From assembly GCA_025201345.1 (NCBI GenBank), contig JAIXMG010000010.1, forward strand, positions 248,001 through 312,000: a DNA stretch of 64,000 nucleotides, given 5' to 3'. This stretch comes from Thamnidium elegans. Lineage: Eukaryota; Mucoromycota; Mucoromycetes; Mucorales; Mucoraceae. A model generated the notes under the pieces. It had not been told where the DNA came from. It saw nothing but the letters and a program-made list of their open reading frames with translations, and ran no database searches. The translations under genes and the position numbers were made by a program. Positions 22,701-34,531 of the stretch are shown here, piece by piece (within the stretch, counting starts at the first letter, position 1; each line of letters opens with the position of its first letter).

Positions 22701-24383
22701 TTAGCGAAAAGAAAAAAAAGGGCCTGTAAAAAATGGCACTACTAAGGCTGCTGGTGTTGTTTTCTTTCGCACCTGACACCGGTAATGGCTTTCCATGACA
22801 CTCTAAACCAATAATTTATATAATGTTGTAATTTCTAGTGTGATAATATATATATCTTTTTTTTTGGGTGGGGAACTTCTGCCATTTTTTTTTATGAATG
22901 GTGGTTGGTTTGTGCGAAAATAAACAAAATACGTCAGTAATACAGATGGAGTTAATTGGACGTAAAAGGTAGTAATCAACATATGGTTATCTATCTCCGT
23001 TGTTTATATAACTGAGTCGGCTGAAATTAAACAAGAGTCGTTGTTTTCATGGAAATTGTATTTAAAAAACTTGATTATCTTTTAACTTGTGCAAAGTAAA
23101 CAAACCATGCAAAAAAAAAAGGGAAAGTAATACAGCTTAAGCATACTTTTCCTTTTTTTTTGCTCTCTTCAGCTTTATCCGCTTACTTCTATTTCTTGGT
23201 ACATCTTTCAATAGCATTAATAAATTTTAGATTTGGATATAAGAAGAGGCGATACTACTAGAATAAGTACATATAAAAAGGAACAAATGAAAGTGCTGGT
23301 TTGTTTACTTCATATCTACTCAAGTACATCTGACACTTCTGGCTACTGATTTCCAATTATTTTTGTATAAACAAAAACGACTTCGAGGAAAGCATGCTTT
23401 TTATTAGATACTTTTTTTTTTCTTACACAAGTATTATCTACATCCCAAGTAGTACTTTTCGCTTTTTTGTAAAGGAGAATATACGAGAAGTATAATCTGT
23501 ATCTATACCGATTTAATCGTACAAATTTTCCCTAGCAATAAATTGATGTATCTTTTTATTTTATGAAAAAAAAAAGAGTCTTTGTTTACATGGAAATTCC
23601 TTTCCTCTTTTAATAAATTTAAATTGTACATTACAAATTAGTTACCTGCTATTTTTTCTTATAAAACAAAATAAAACGCTATTCTCTTTTGAATATGACT
23701 AATAGAGTTCACAATTGAAAAAAAATTGACTATTCGTAACTCGCCTTCAAATATACTTCAACATCATGGCGCTGTCACAATTGACACCAGGTTATACCGT
23801 TATAAAATATTTGTTAGACGTATCATGTTTATTGAACCCTTTTATATATTGGATTTTGTTTATTGAAAAAAAAAAAAGTATAGCTATCAAAGTTAACGTG
23901 TATTTTAATTTTTGTAACACATTCATACTTAAAAATAAAAGTTTGCCTAGTAAAAATATATACATATATATATACTCTATTTCTCATTAATTATGCATAA
24001 CTTTACATTGCAGTTAAGAACAGTCATCAGTCTTACATGGCCATGTCTAAGGTACACACTGAAATATCCTCTTTTTTTTTTAAAACAGAATTAATGTTTG
24101 AAAGATTTAAACCTGGTGGCACGTTATCTTCTTCATTTCTTCGTGTCTTTTTTTTTATGACTTTCATACCTTTCTGGATGGCCATCCTCTTTTTTTATTA
24201 ATATATATAATTTTATTAGAAATGTAACTTTTTATTCTATTAGTGCTTTTTAGCTGTTACTTCTTGGCCGCCTTTTCTTGCTTTTTAAATTCTTTCTTTC
24301 CATCATTTAATACGTTCTCTTTTACAGTACTTTTTATTCTTGATTGATTACTTTTTTTTCTTTATTAATCGAATAATTTTTTT
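22701..24383. other. Intergenic, no gene seen
   Basis: AT-rich DNA. A short block GAGTC-TTGTTT-CATGGAAATT occurs twice (about 23036 and 23576). A brief AT repeat lies near 23957-23974. Short open frames here lack codon bias and I would not annotate them. Confidence 0.45.
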
Positions 24384-24641
24384 TCAAGTATTACGAGAAA
24401 ACTGATTATCAACTTGTTTATTTAAATCAGAAGCAGAGACGGTGGCGGTAGAATATACAGCCGCAACTTTAGCAGCGGTTTTATCGAGAGACGGTTTAGA
24501 AGCCTTTGATAATGGATTGATATAATGTTGCCTTGTATCGACGGTAAGGTCATCAATGGTAATAACATCAACAAGAATAGGCTTAGCTAAAAATTTTAAA
24601 GATTTTTGATATGATAGTAGCAGAAGCCTTGGGACCTTCAT
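24384..24641 (-). CDS. Hypothetical 85-residue protein or fragment
   Basis: Single open frame starting MKVPRLLLLSYQ and ending DNQFSRNT. The middle (SKASKPSLDKTAAKVAAVYS) is helical and Ala/Lys-rich, and base composition is less AT-rich than the surroundings, which hints at real coding history. No domain recognised. It is isolated, with no upstream exon found. It may be the remnant of a longer gene. Confidence 0.3.
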   Translation of the reverse strand: MKVPRLLLLSYQKSLKFLAKPILVDVITIDDLTVDTRQHYINPLSKASKPSLDKTAAKVAAVYSTATVSASDLNKQVDNQFSRNT

Positions 24642-24653
24642 AGGTATATAAGT

Positions 24654-24788
24654 ATGTGCCAGTTAAAATTAGCCGAAATTTACCGCCAAGGATTAGTCGT
24701 AGCTCAAGGCAACAAGAAGGCCGATAACTTGCCGCAAGCTTCTCAAGTTTATCACGCTTATCTCGCTGACATACTCTTAAATGATTAA
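24654..24788 (+). pseudogene. Short Sel1-repeat-like fragment
   Basis: A 44-codon reading starts MCQLKLAEIYRQGLVVAQGN and ends VYHAYLADILLND. The core LAEIYRQGLVVAQ resembles one Sel1/TPR-like repeat (LA-YR-G-GV-Q), which normally occurs in tandem arrays. A single unit without neighbours suggests a fragment. It starts 13 bp from the opposing small frame that ends at 24641. Confidence 0.3.
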
Positions 24789-25517
24789 TGTAAGCGCACC
24801 CAATTTAGGTAATAACCGCTCTGTTCCCTCTAGTTTTTTTCCTGCACTTCAATTTCGCTGATTAAATATAAATATTTAATATGATACTGATATAAGACAT
24901 ATAATCACACGTATCCTATAATAACTACTACATAAAATGAATAACTTTCTTCCACTTTGACTTATAATGACGTTTAGTCGGTTTCTATGTTCATTGGCAA
25001 CCAGTAAGTAATTACCAAGCTTATTTCGCAATAATTACGAATCTTAAGGTCTAACGAACACGTAACATATTCTTATAAATACAGTTTCAATAAAAAAAAA
25101 AAGTATCCTAAATAATGAACTGTTTTTAACTACTCACTTATTTTTTTTTAAAAAGGTGTTAAACTTGATATCTCTATTAAATTAAAAAGCATTAAAAACT
25201 TCTAAAAATGAACCCGCTTAAAGTTATAGTTTTGTCTGATTAGTTAAATTAATCACATGAGCAATTATACCTAGAACTATACAGTCAATTTAAAAATATC
25301 AAAAACTGCTGGGGAACAACAAGAGAGTACATAGTACTTTTAAACAATCAGCAATGTACTATGATGTCTACTGAAATTAATAAAATTGCTTTTTATAATC
25401 TCAATAAACCATTATAATTATTTATATTTATCATTAATATTATATTGTATATGTTATTTTTTTTAAGTAGGTATAGTATAGAACTAATATCTTACACCCA
25501 AAGTAGTATAATAATAC
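24789..25517. other. Intergenic, no gene seen
   Basis: 3' side of Kelch-like gene A; AT-rich with A- and T-runs. Nothing coding. Confidence 0.5.
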
Positions 25518-27701
25518 TTATTCACCTTCAGGCTTTACACTCATATAATTATCTACCGAAGCAACAGAGGGCTTGACAATAGTAACTACAACATCAGGAG
25601 TACTGTTTACTGTAGTATTTTCAGTCAAAATAGGAGAGTGATGGCGTACACTTATATTTTCAATTATTTCTGGAGATTCTGTTAACTGCGGAGAATTTGA
25701 TTTGGCAACTGGGACTTCTTTATAGTGCTCTTCAATTTTATCCCAATCAACATCCATATCCTCGTGTGTGTCTTGTTGCTTTGCTTTCTTTTGACGTCGA
25801 AGATAGAAAAATATAAAAGCGATAATTCCCAAACCCTAAAAGAATATTACATTAATTAAACATATTTAAATAAGTTTATTGTACTTACAGCAACAACTGA
25901 ACCTGCTGAGATTCCCCCAATAGCTCCTGCGCTTAATTTACTAGATTCATTGGAACCAGATCCACTTGAATTAGTTTCATTTGAATTAGTCTCATTTGAA
26001 TTAGATTCAGTTGAGTTAGATTTATTCGAATTAGGTTCATTCGAATTAGTGGTTGTGTTAGCGGCATAATTAGCAGTATAGATAATATTCGTGGCATTTG
26101 CAACGTCAATAGTGAGTAATGAAGGATTTAGTGCACCATCAACGCCTCTACCAAATAAAATAAATAATGTAGTATCTACTAAAACAGCTATTTGATAAAG
26201 AAACGATTTAGAACAGCGTTTTATAACTCGCTATACGATATTCATACCTGAATGACTGAACCTAGGCCCACTTAAATATGCGGGAACATTGACAGTGTCA
26301 TGTTTAGTCCACGTATTAGTCTCTAAATTCAAGGTATAGCAAAAACTAGTAGATGCTATAAGTTTTATGTAAGTGACTACTATTATACAAAACTATTTTA
26401 TAAAATACTCGTACCTGTTTTGTCATCTTCGGAACCTCCATAGAGAATGATATCTTGAGAATTTGGTACTATAATTAATTATTAGATTTAGAGCGATGGT
26501 AGAAGAGATACATCAGCTACATACATAGATTGGCTGTATGATACATTCTGGCTGTGGGAAGATTTCCTCCCATTGTCTCATTTGACCAAGAACCAGACTT
26601 AGTGTCAAAAACAGCAGCCCAGCTAAAAGGTATTTTAATTGGTGCCCAGTTACTTGTAGTAGTGTAGTAGCTACCTCCAAGATAGTATACTTTGCCCGTA
26701 TTAGGATTAATTGTAGCAGTTTGAGAAGTAGGGTAGAAATCTAAAAGTGTGCTTGATTGAGGAGAAAAAGGGGACCATGTCTGATATGAAAGTATGTTAA
26801 ATGATAGGCTTTTTTCTTTGCGAAAATTTTATATTTACGCCTGAATCGGTGTTATGCGTTATAAAGCAATTGAATCCAACGTAGGATAGATTTCTACCAT
26901 CGAAAGTCACTGCGTTTCCGTTACCAGAGATCTCGGGGACAGAGGTATTTGCATATCTAAGAAAAAAAATTAGTAATAGATCAATCTTTAACTAGAGAAA
27001 TATTTACTGTTCAAATCCACCATAAAATCCAACCAGACCATTTGGCAAGTTAACAGCGGTCGCGGAATAACTATAAAAAAAATAGAGTCGTATAAATATA
27101 TGTGAAATATACATAACGAGTGCTTAAGATCTTACATTTGTTTTACTCCTACGTTATCCACTGTATATGGACCACCCTTTGCCCATGTATTTGTAGAAGC
27201 ATCATAAATAGCCGTTTGGTTTAAGTACTTAAACGTACCTGGATTATTACCTCCTTGAACCAAAAGCCGTTTTCCATCGGATAACGCAATTGATGTCGGT
27301 GTTCTTCGTTGACCTATCCAAAAGCGAATAGTGGGCACTATCTTATTCCACTGGCTAATCATAATATCACTTCTTTGCCCAATAAATGCTTTAATATTTA
27401 GTGAATAAATTTCTTCATCTATCGTCGGGTCTAAATTAAAAATTGGAGAAGTATCTCCACCCCAACAATAAATCCGTTCACCAATGTAGCCGCAAGCTAA
27501 ATACATATATGAAACCAGAAATAAAAAAATAAAATAAAAATTCAGTATAAATCCGTACTATTTAATATTGTTTAAGACGTCTCTTTCGATATATTAAACA
27601 CTATATTTACATGGAAAAGAACGAGATGCTATAATATCACCAGCTGAAGCACAAGTAAAACATGCCGCTAGAGAAGCAATTATCAAAGCTACCTTTGTCA
27701 T
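25518..27701 (-). CDS. Kelch-type membrane protein, paralogue A
   Basis: Nine exons on the minus strand: 27611-27701, 27136-27496, 27008-27070, 26839-26956, 26525-26780, 26415-26468, 26248-26355, 25889-26187 and 25518-25835, giving 555 residues. Signal peptide MTKVALIIASLAACFTCASA. The ectodomain has Kelch/galactose-oxidase-like blades: RIYCWGGDTS, VGFYGGFEQ, KVYYLGGSYYTT, WAAVFDTKSGSWSNETMGG, DIILYGGSED. A long Asn/Ser/Glu/Thr stalk (SNETNSNETNSSGSGS) built from 15-bp repeats comes next. One membrane helix spans the exon 8/9 border (GLGIIAFIFFY), followed by LRRQKK and an acidic tail with DVDWDKIEEHYKEVP. Intact. A surface or vacuolar adhesion or sensing role is inferred; no galactose-oxidase Cys-Tyr catalytic site was verified. 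Confidence 0.85.
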
Positions 27702-27786
27702 ATCTTTAAGATAAGTTTTATCTTTTTAAGAAAAAGGGGAATAATTATTTATTTTTCATATAACTTTGGTTTTAATAGAAGCAGCA

Positions 27787-27801
27787 GTGTAACCTTCCAC
27801 A
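27787..27801 (-). promoter_or_regulatory. Shared upstream motif, gene A
   Basis: TGTGGAAGGTTACAC in gene orientation, 86 bp before the start codon. The companion motif ATTCGCATCAAA lies just upstream (27817-27828). Both recur ahead of the other paralogues. Confidence 0.6.
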
Positions 27802-27829
27802 ACGATGTCTAAATTATTTGATGCGAATA

Positions 27830-28322
27830 GCATCTACCCATATGATATTTTTGGAAGTCCTCAAACCAGATATGTATAATGTAATACCGAGGCTTAGATA
27901 TTTGGGTAAATTCCGTGTACAAGACAAATTATATTGGAAAGATATAGTGATAAACCTCAGTATCTATATTTATAGATTTTCTACCTGATGTAGTAATATA
28001 CTTTCATCATTTTCTCTTAGAAAACTAGTGTAAAGTAGCTTACTAAAAGTATAACTATTGCAACAAGTCTTTTTTATCTTTCAATTGTCATATTTTATAC
28101 TAAACCTGTAATAACTGTTATTAAGGGTATAGTTATAAGGATTCACGCTAGAAGTACGGGAATAAGGAGAATGGAGGGACTTTTGTGCTACATATAATGA
28201 AGTACAATAACGACTAATGATATCTGTATTAGTTATTATAAATTTTGATCCTACCAAGTATGTTATATTCCTCCATCCGGTTTTGTAGCTTTCGTCATTA
28301 TTACAGTGGGTGCAATATTAGA

Positions 28323-28360
<38 letters not shown>

Positions 28361-29783
28361 GGTGACTCTTTACAGCTCTTGTCTCTGGACTTGCTCGTGG
28401 TAGAAATATTAGTGCTACTATTAGCACCCAAATAAAGATCTGACAAATAAAGTTGCTGAAATAAAAAAAATCGATGTATTTGTTACTGTTGTCACCGATG
28501 ACTAGACTGTCGTTACTGTTTCATTATTAACAAGGTAGAGAGAAGCGGTTCATTTATATTTTAATAAAAGCCTTGGATTTTATCCTCAATCGACCCCGTG
28601 CACACATAGTTCGCGTTATATTTTCATAAATAACAGACAGAACGAACAAACTAGTGTCACACATATAACTGCAGTTATAAAAAAACTTGACATATACTAC
28701 ATCTTTTGACTCGTCATTCTTTTATAATAAGCTTACTTAAATGGTGAAGCCTTAGGCTAGAAAATCTAACAGGGGTGACTAGATTATGATACGTCAAGAA
28801 ACTGCTATAAAAAGAATTATACTGATTTTATTAAAAAATAATTGGTTTTAGGGTGATACGTAGCACCAAACAAAATACGACGATTTATTTATGGAAGGGC
28901 GCACTCAAAAAAAGTTTAATTTTATGTGGAAAAATTATATGTGAAATGTGGACAACTGTTTTAATTATTTTTTTTATTAACTAATACCAACTATTTTAAA
29001 ATAAAATAATTAGAAAAGGGAACTTTAAAAATGTTAATAATTGATAAAAACTAACCAAAAGGATTGTTGGTAAAAATTATTATAAAATAAAAATTAAAGA
29101 AAAAGTAAATTTTTTGGTTTCGTAAAAAAAAAGAAAAAATGGAGGAGGTAAAACGATAAGCATAAATATTAAATTTAGAAAGTTATAGTTTTAGGAACTA
29201 AATAAACTAGAATAACATATATGAAGAAAAAGAAGCCACCATAAAACATATGTCGTTATCTATCAAAGAAACATAATCCATCTATTGGTATGTAATCTCC
29301 AGACCCATAAAACCTTTTATGTTAGTTATTATTATTATTATTTTGAAGTATTTTTATATTTATAAAAAATCTAAATAATTACAAGCTTAGTAGTCTCATG
29401 CGAAACATGGAAAATAGTTCCAGATACAGTAGCGGCTTTATATAAGGATGTCGAAATCTGGAAGAAAGCCGCCCTTAAATCGAACTATAGACGGAATAAT
29501 TATATAGTAATAGAAATAATGTAACTTATATGTATGTATAGTAGACACGATGAGGCGTTGGAGCTATATAGGATTGTAATTCAATTCGAAGCTCGCCCTA
29601 TACAGAAATTAGCACATAAATATCTTGCTTTAAAAAATAGGGGGTGTCAATGTCAATCTGACGAAATTTATCAATAAAAAAATGAACCTAGCGAAACGTT
29701 CCTACTGTGGTGAGATGTCTTGTATTATTATTAATAATCTGTATAGAATGTTTTACTTAGTTTTTGTTTTTTGAAAGGTGACA

Positions 29784-29819
<36 letters not shown>

Positions 29820-30580
29820 GATGAGTCGATCCTCATTAGACTTGTTAATTTTATTAAGAGCATCATGATCATATTTTAAAGTGACACGAAAAAGCTGTAA
29901 AAACTTTTGTAATTTTCCCCGCTTAAATTTATAACTAGTTTTTGGTATTAAGAAAATATAGCATGGACTATGTGTACTGGACAGTAACAACAACGTAGTC
30001 ATCGGTGACAGCAGTAAAAAAAAACATCTAACAAATTTATTTGTCAGATGGCCTTTATTCCCAGAGACAAGAACTGTAAGAGTTTCAAGATTATTTTTTT
30101 TTACATAGCTATCTCACTTGATATTTCTCTTACTTTAACAACGAAAAGCTGTAAAACAGAATAGAGGAATATAACATACTTAATAAAATAAAAACTTTAT
30201 AATAATTGATAATATCTTTAATAGTTACTGTACTGCTTTTAATCTTCTGTACCTCATTATATGTAGCACAAAAGCCTCTTTGTCCTCCTTATTCTTGGGA
30301 TTTTTTTCTTCCACGACAACAGTTGAAAGATAAAAAAGACTTACTGCAATCTTTTTACTTTTAATAAATTAAATAAATCGTTTTACCCTAGTACTTCTAA
30401 GAGAAAACGATGGGGGTATACTACTACACCAGGTCGAAAAATCTATAAGTATATAGGCTGAGGCTTATCACTATATCTTTCTAATATAATGTGGCTTGTA
30501 CACAGAAATTACAAAAGTATATAAGCCTAAGTATTATATTATAGATATTTAGCTTTAAGGCTTCTAAAAATATCGTTTAG
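27830..30580. other. 3-kb spacer between divergent genes A and B
   Basis: No intact gene. It contains sequence related to the upstream flanks of D and E: a CTCGTGGTAGAAATATTAGT block near 28396 that recurs near 44446, a decayed tail-exon relic at about 28560-28600, and a GGTTTTAGGGTGATACGTAG block near 28846 that recurs near 41043 and 47540. An AT repeat lies at 28325-28354 and a T32 run at 29787-29818. Duplications in this cluster therefore included non-coding flanks. Confidence 0.55.
28325..28354. repeat. (AT)n microsatellite
   Basis: About fifteen uninterrupted AT dinucleotides. Confidence 0.9.
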
Positions 30581-30589
30581 GTAGGAATC

Positions 30590-30632
30590 ATTCGCATCAA
30601 AATAAATTAATCATCTTTGTGGAAGGTTACAC
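30590..30632 (+). promoter_or_regulatory. Shared upstream motifs, gene B
   Basis: ATTCGCATCAAA at 30590-30601 and TGTGGAAGGTTACAC at 30618-30632, the latter 109 bp before the start codon. Same order and orientation as in the paralogues. Confidence 0.6.
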
Positions 30633-30740
30633 CATCGCTTCTACTATAACTAAAGCTGTGTGGAAAAAGAAAAATTATTCCTTTTTCTTTTGTTCTTTGA
30701 GAAAAAACAATATTAAAAAGGTAATCGTTATCTTATACCT

Positions 30741-32918
30741 ATGAAAAATATAGTTTTGATAATTGCTTCTCTGGCAGCATGTTTTACTTATGCTTCAGCC
30801 GGTGATATTATGGCATCTCGCTCTTTTCCATGTAAATATAGTCTTAAGATATCGAATGAGTATCATTAAGCATTTTAGAATAAAATAGACGTATACTAAT
30901 TTTTTTTTTTTTTTTTTGCTTCCATATATATTTTTAGCTTGCGGCTACGTTGGTGGGCAGATCTATTGTTGGGGTGGAGATACTTCCCCAATTTTTAATT
31001 TAAAACCGACAATGGATGAAAGAATATATTCTCTGAATATCAACGCATTTGTTGGGAAAAGAAGTGATATTATGATTAGCCAGTGGAATAAGATAGTACC
31101 CGATACTCCCTTTGTAATAGGACAACGAAGAACACCGACATCAATTGTGTTATCCGATAGAAAACGATTTATGGTTCAAGGAGGTAATAATCCGGACTTG
31201 TTTAAATATAAAAACCAAACCATTATTTATGACACTACCTCAAATAAATGGACGACGGGTAGTGCATATTCACCGAATAATGTAGGAGTAAAACAAATGT
31301 AAGGTCTTAATAACCTGTTACGTATATTTCACTTATATTTGTACCTCTCCCATTTTTCTTTATAGTTATTCCTCAACTGCTGTTAATTTGCCGAATGGTC
31401 TGATTGGATTTTATGGTGGATTTGAATTGTAAATATTTCTTATACTGACGGTTGATCTATTACTATTACTAATTTTTTTCTAGACGTTCAGATATCTCTG
31501 CCCCTGAGATCTCTGGTAATGGAAACGCAGTGACTTTCGATAGTAAAAATCTATCCTACGTTGGATTCAATCGTTTTATAACGTATAACGCTGATTCAGG
31601 TGTAAATATATATCTCAAAAAAAAAGACTATCATTTAACGTACTTTCGCATCAGACGTGGGCCCCCTTTTCTCCTCAAGCTAGCACACTTTTAGATTTCT
31701 ACCCTACTTCTCAAACGGCTACAATTAATCCTAATACGGGAAAAGTATACTATCTTGGAGGTAGCTACTACACTACTACAAGTAACTGGGCACCAATTAA
31801 AATACCTTTTAGCTGGGCTGCTGTTTTTGACACTAAGTCTGGTACTTGGTCAAATGAGACAATGGGAGGAAATCTTCCCTCAACCAGGATGTATCATACA
31901 GCCAACCTATGTATGTAGTTGATATATATATATATATTTCTTCCAGCCACCTTTTTAAATCTAATAATTAATTATAGTGCCAAATTCTCAAGATATCATT
32001 CTCTATGGAGGTTCCGAAGATGACAAAACAGGTACGAGTATTTTATAAAATAGTTTTGTATAATAGTAGTCACTTACGTAAAACTTATAGCATCTACTAG
32101 TTTTTGCTATACCTTAAATTTGGAGACTAATACATGGACTAAACATGACACTATCAGTATTCCCGAATATTTAAGTGGACCTAGATTCAGTCATTCAGGT
32201 ATGAATTATTTATAGCAAGTTATAAAACACTATCCTAGGTCATTTAACATCATCTTTATCGAATAGCGGTTTTAGTAGATACCACATTATTTATTTTATT
32301 TGGCAGAGGCGTCGATGGTGCCTTAAATCCTTCATTACTCACTATTGATGTAGCAAGTGCCTCTAATATAATCTATACTGCTAATTATGTCTCTAACTCA
32401 ACCGATAATAATTCGAATGAGTCTAGTTCAAATGAATCTAATTCAAATGGATCCGGTGGATTAAGTAAAGGAGCCATCGGAGGAATTGCGGCAGGTGCGA
32501 TTGTTATTGTAAGTACAAATAAAGTTATTTAAATAAGTTTAATTAATATAGCACTCTTTAGGGTTTGGGAATTATCGCTTTTGTATTTTTCTGTCTTCGA
32601 CGTCAAAAGAAAGCAAAGAAAGCAAAGAAACAAGACAACGCCCATGAGCATATGGCTGCTGATTGGGATGGGAATGACGATCACTATAAACAAGTTCCAG
32701 CTTCCAAATCGAATGTTTCACAATTTACAGAAGCTACAGAAATAAATGGAAATACCAGTGAACGCTACTACTCTCCTAATCTGACTGAAGCTACTGTAGT
32801 AGATAGTAGTGACTATTATCAATCTTCAAATTGGTACCATGATAATGTAGTTAATGTTATCAAACCCTCTGTTATTTCGGCGAATGGTTATGCGACTTTA
32901 AAACCTGATAGAAAATAA
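30741..32918 (+). CDS. Kelch-type membrane protein, paralogue B
   Basis: The only plus-strand copy. Exons: 30741-30831, 30938-31298, 31366-31428, 31484-31601, 31655-31910, 31978-32031, 32091-32198, 32267-32508, 32562-32918; 549 residues, all junctions in frame. Signal peptide MKNIVLIIASLAACFTYASA; blades QIYCWGGDTSP, LIGFYGGFEL, KVYYLGGSYYTT, DIILYGGSEDD; stalk NSNESSSNESNSNGSGG; membrane helix GLGIIAFVFFC; basic stop-transfer LRRQKKAKKAKK; acidic tail. It is most like D, including intron sequence, so B and D form a large inverted pair. It lies about 3 kb from A, head to head. Function as for A. Confidence 0.86.
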
Positions 32919-33104
32919 GTATTATTATACTGTTTTTGGTGTAAAATATTAGCATTATAATTATGTTCATAATGTATACGATTCTTTATAATAATAACTA
33001 TAAATATTTATTTTTTTATGATTTTATTGAGACTAAAAATGATTAACTAATGTATAAATACAAGTATTACGAAGATAAATTGCAATAAAGTGATCCCTTC
33101 CTTA
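32919..33104. other. 3' flank of gene B
   Basis: AT-rich, no gene seen. Confidence 0.4.
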
Positions 33105-33275
33105 TTTTATCATTCTTTTTATCACAACTTTTTTTTTTTAAAAAAAATCTTTCTTTTTCTTCATGTTTTCGTGTTTTATTTTTTATGTCTAACTATAGGG
33201 ATGGTCATCCGTAAAGGTAGATAAAAAGTAATTAGCCACGCTTTTTTAATCGGCCGTGTAAATTGACTCTGCATC
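33105..33275. repeat. Dispersed repeat, copy 2
   Basis: Matches 5733-5990 in block order (ATCATTCTTTTTATCAC, ATCCGTAAAGGTA, TTTTAATCGGCCGTGTAAAT). The end carries CCGTGTAAATTGA (33254-33266), which recurs inverted at 15107-15119. Confidence 0.45.
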
Positions 33276-34531
33276 TTTTTATTTTACAGATATAACAGAC
33301 TAGTTAGATGTACGAAGGCGTAACTTTATCTTCTTCTTTTTTTTCTTTTTTTATTTCTCTTTTTTATTTCTCTTTTTTCATAGAAAACTGGACGACAGTA
33401 TGAGGTATTATAAGGAAGATATGATTTTTAACCTTTCTATAGGATATCACTTATTAAATAAATTACACAATGCAGCTTTACTAACGATCCGTAAATTAAT
33501 TTTATCGTCAACTTCAAAGTGATATTTAAGCCAGGGAAGGACGCTCGATGAGTAGAGCCCAAACTTTGTTAAAATAACCAGCTTCAGGTTACTCTTCGTT
33601 CTTACGAACACGAACCAAACTATAATATTCGTATAAAATATAGTTTAGTTATTAACATATGTATATCCGATGGTATATTTTCGATCTGTACAAGCTCATA
33701 TTTAACCTCCCCTTTGAGCCTCTTACAATTAGTTCTTTTGCTGTTATATTGTTCATGTAGTTACATCTTCCCATTATTTACTTGATAGCAACTTTCTTTG
33801 GACATCTGCTTTACGGTTTCTCACGTTAAGGATGAAGTCAAATTCGTTATTATGAAGTAAAGTGATAAACATCAGTAAAGGATAAGCAATACATAATTAA
33901 TCTACTTTCACAGAAATAATGTTCTTTTCGGAGTTAACTAAGACTTTTACAGCTCTTGTCGGCATAATAGGTGTTTATAAAGTAGCGGCTCTATTTAAGG
34001 GTGAACTGATTTAAGGGTAGGATCGTTTTAGGGGTAAATTTCTCCAGAATTTCTTCGGTCCCCAGCTTTAACACCGCTATTACTACTATTCTATTTAAGG
34101 GTAGAGCTAAAAAAAATCATTTTTGGAAATATCTTCACTCTCTTTCCTCTTTAATGTTAAGTAATGACTATAATGATTTTCTCTAACTGCTGTCGAAGTA
34201 ATAGAAGGTCGATCCCTTTTGTTTTTTTTTGCCAAAAATCATGGATGTTTATCAATTACACCGGATCTACTTTAGCTTTCTTTATGGAAAAAATAACGGT
34301 AATAAATTACTCGTTTCGACGCTTTGAACCTATTTTATATGAAGCGTTTAATGCCAAAAATGGATGTGTAATCGTTTAAAGGTAACTTTTTTGGACAAAA
34401 ACCCACTTTATTTCCATGTAACGATTTTATCGAAAAAAAAAAAAAAATACGTGTGTGATTATTGAATTGTATACATTATTTTTAATACAGCTGTATAACT
34501 AGAATTTTGCACTAAAATAGTATAAAAATAC
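33276..34531. other. Intergenic, no gene seen
   Basis: Holds CT-rich tracts (33320-33380) and AT-rich DNA. A 71-codon open frame at 34164-34379 has no recognisable motif and I do not support it as a gene. Confidence 0.45.

Noticed and set aside
34164..34379. 71-codon plus-strand open frame between genes B and C
   Set aside because: No motif, no splice partners, composition as in the surrounding non-coding DNA.
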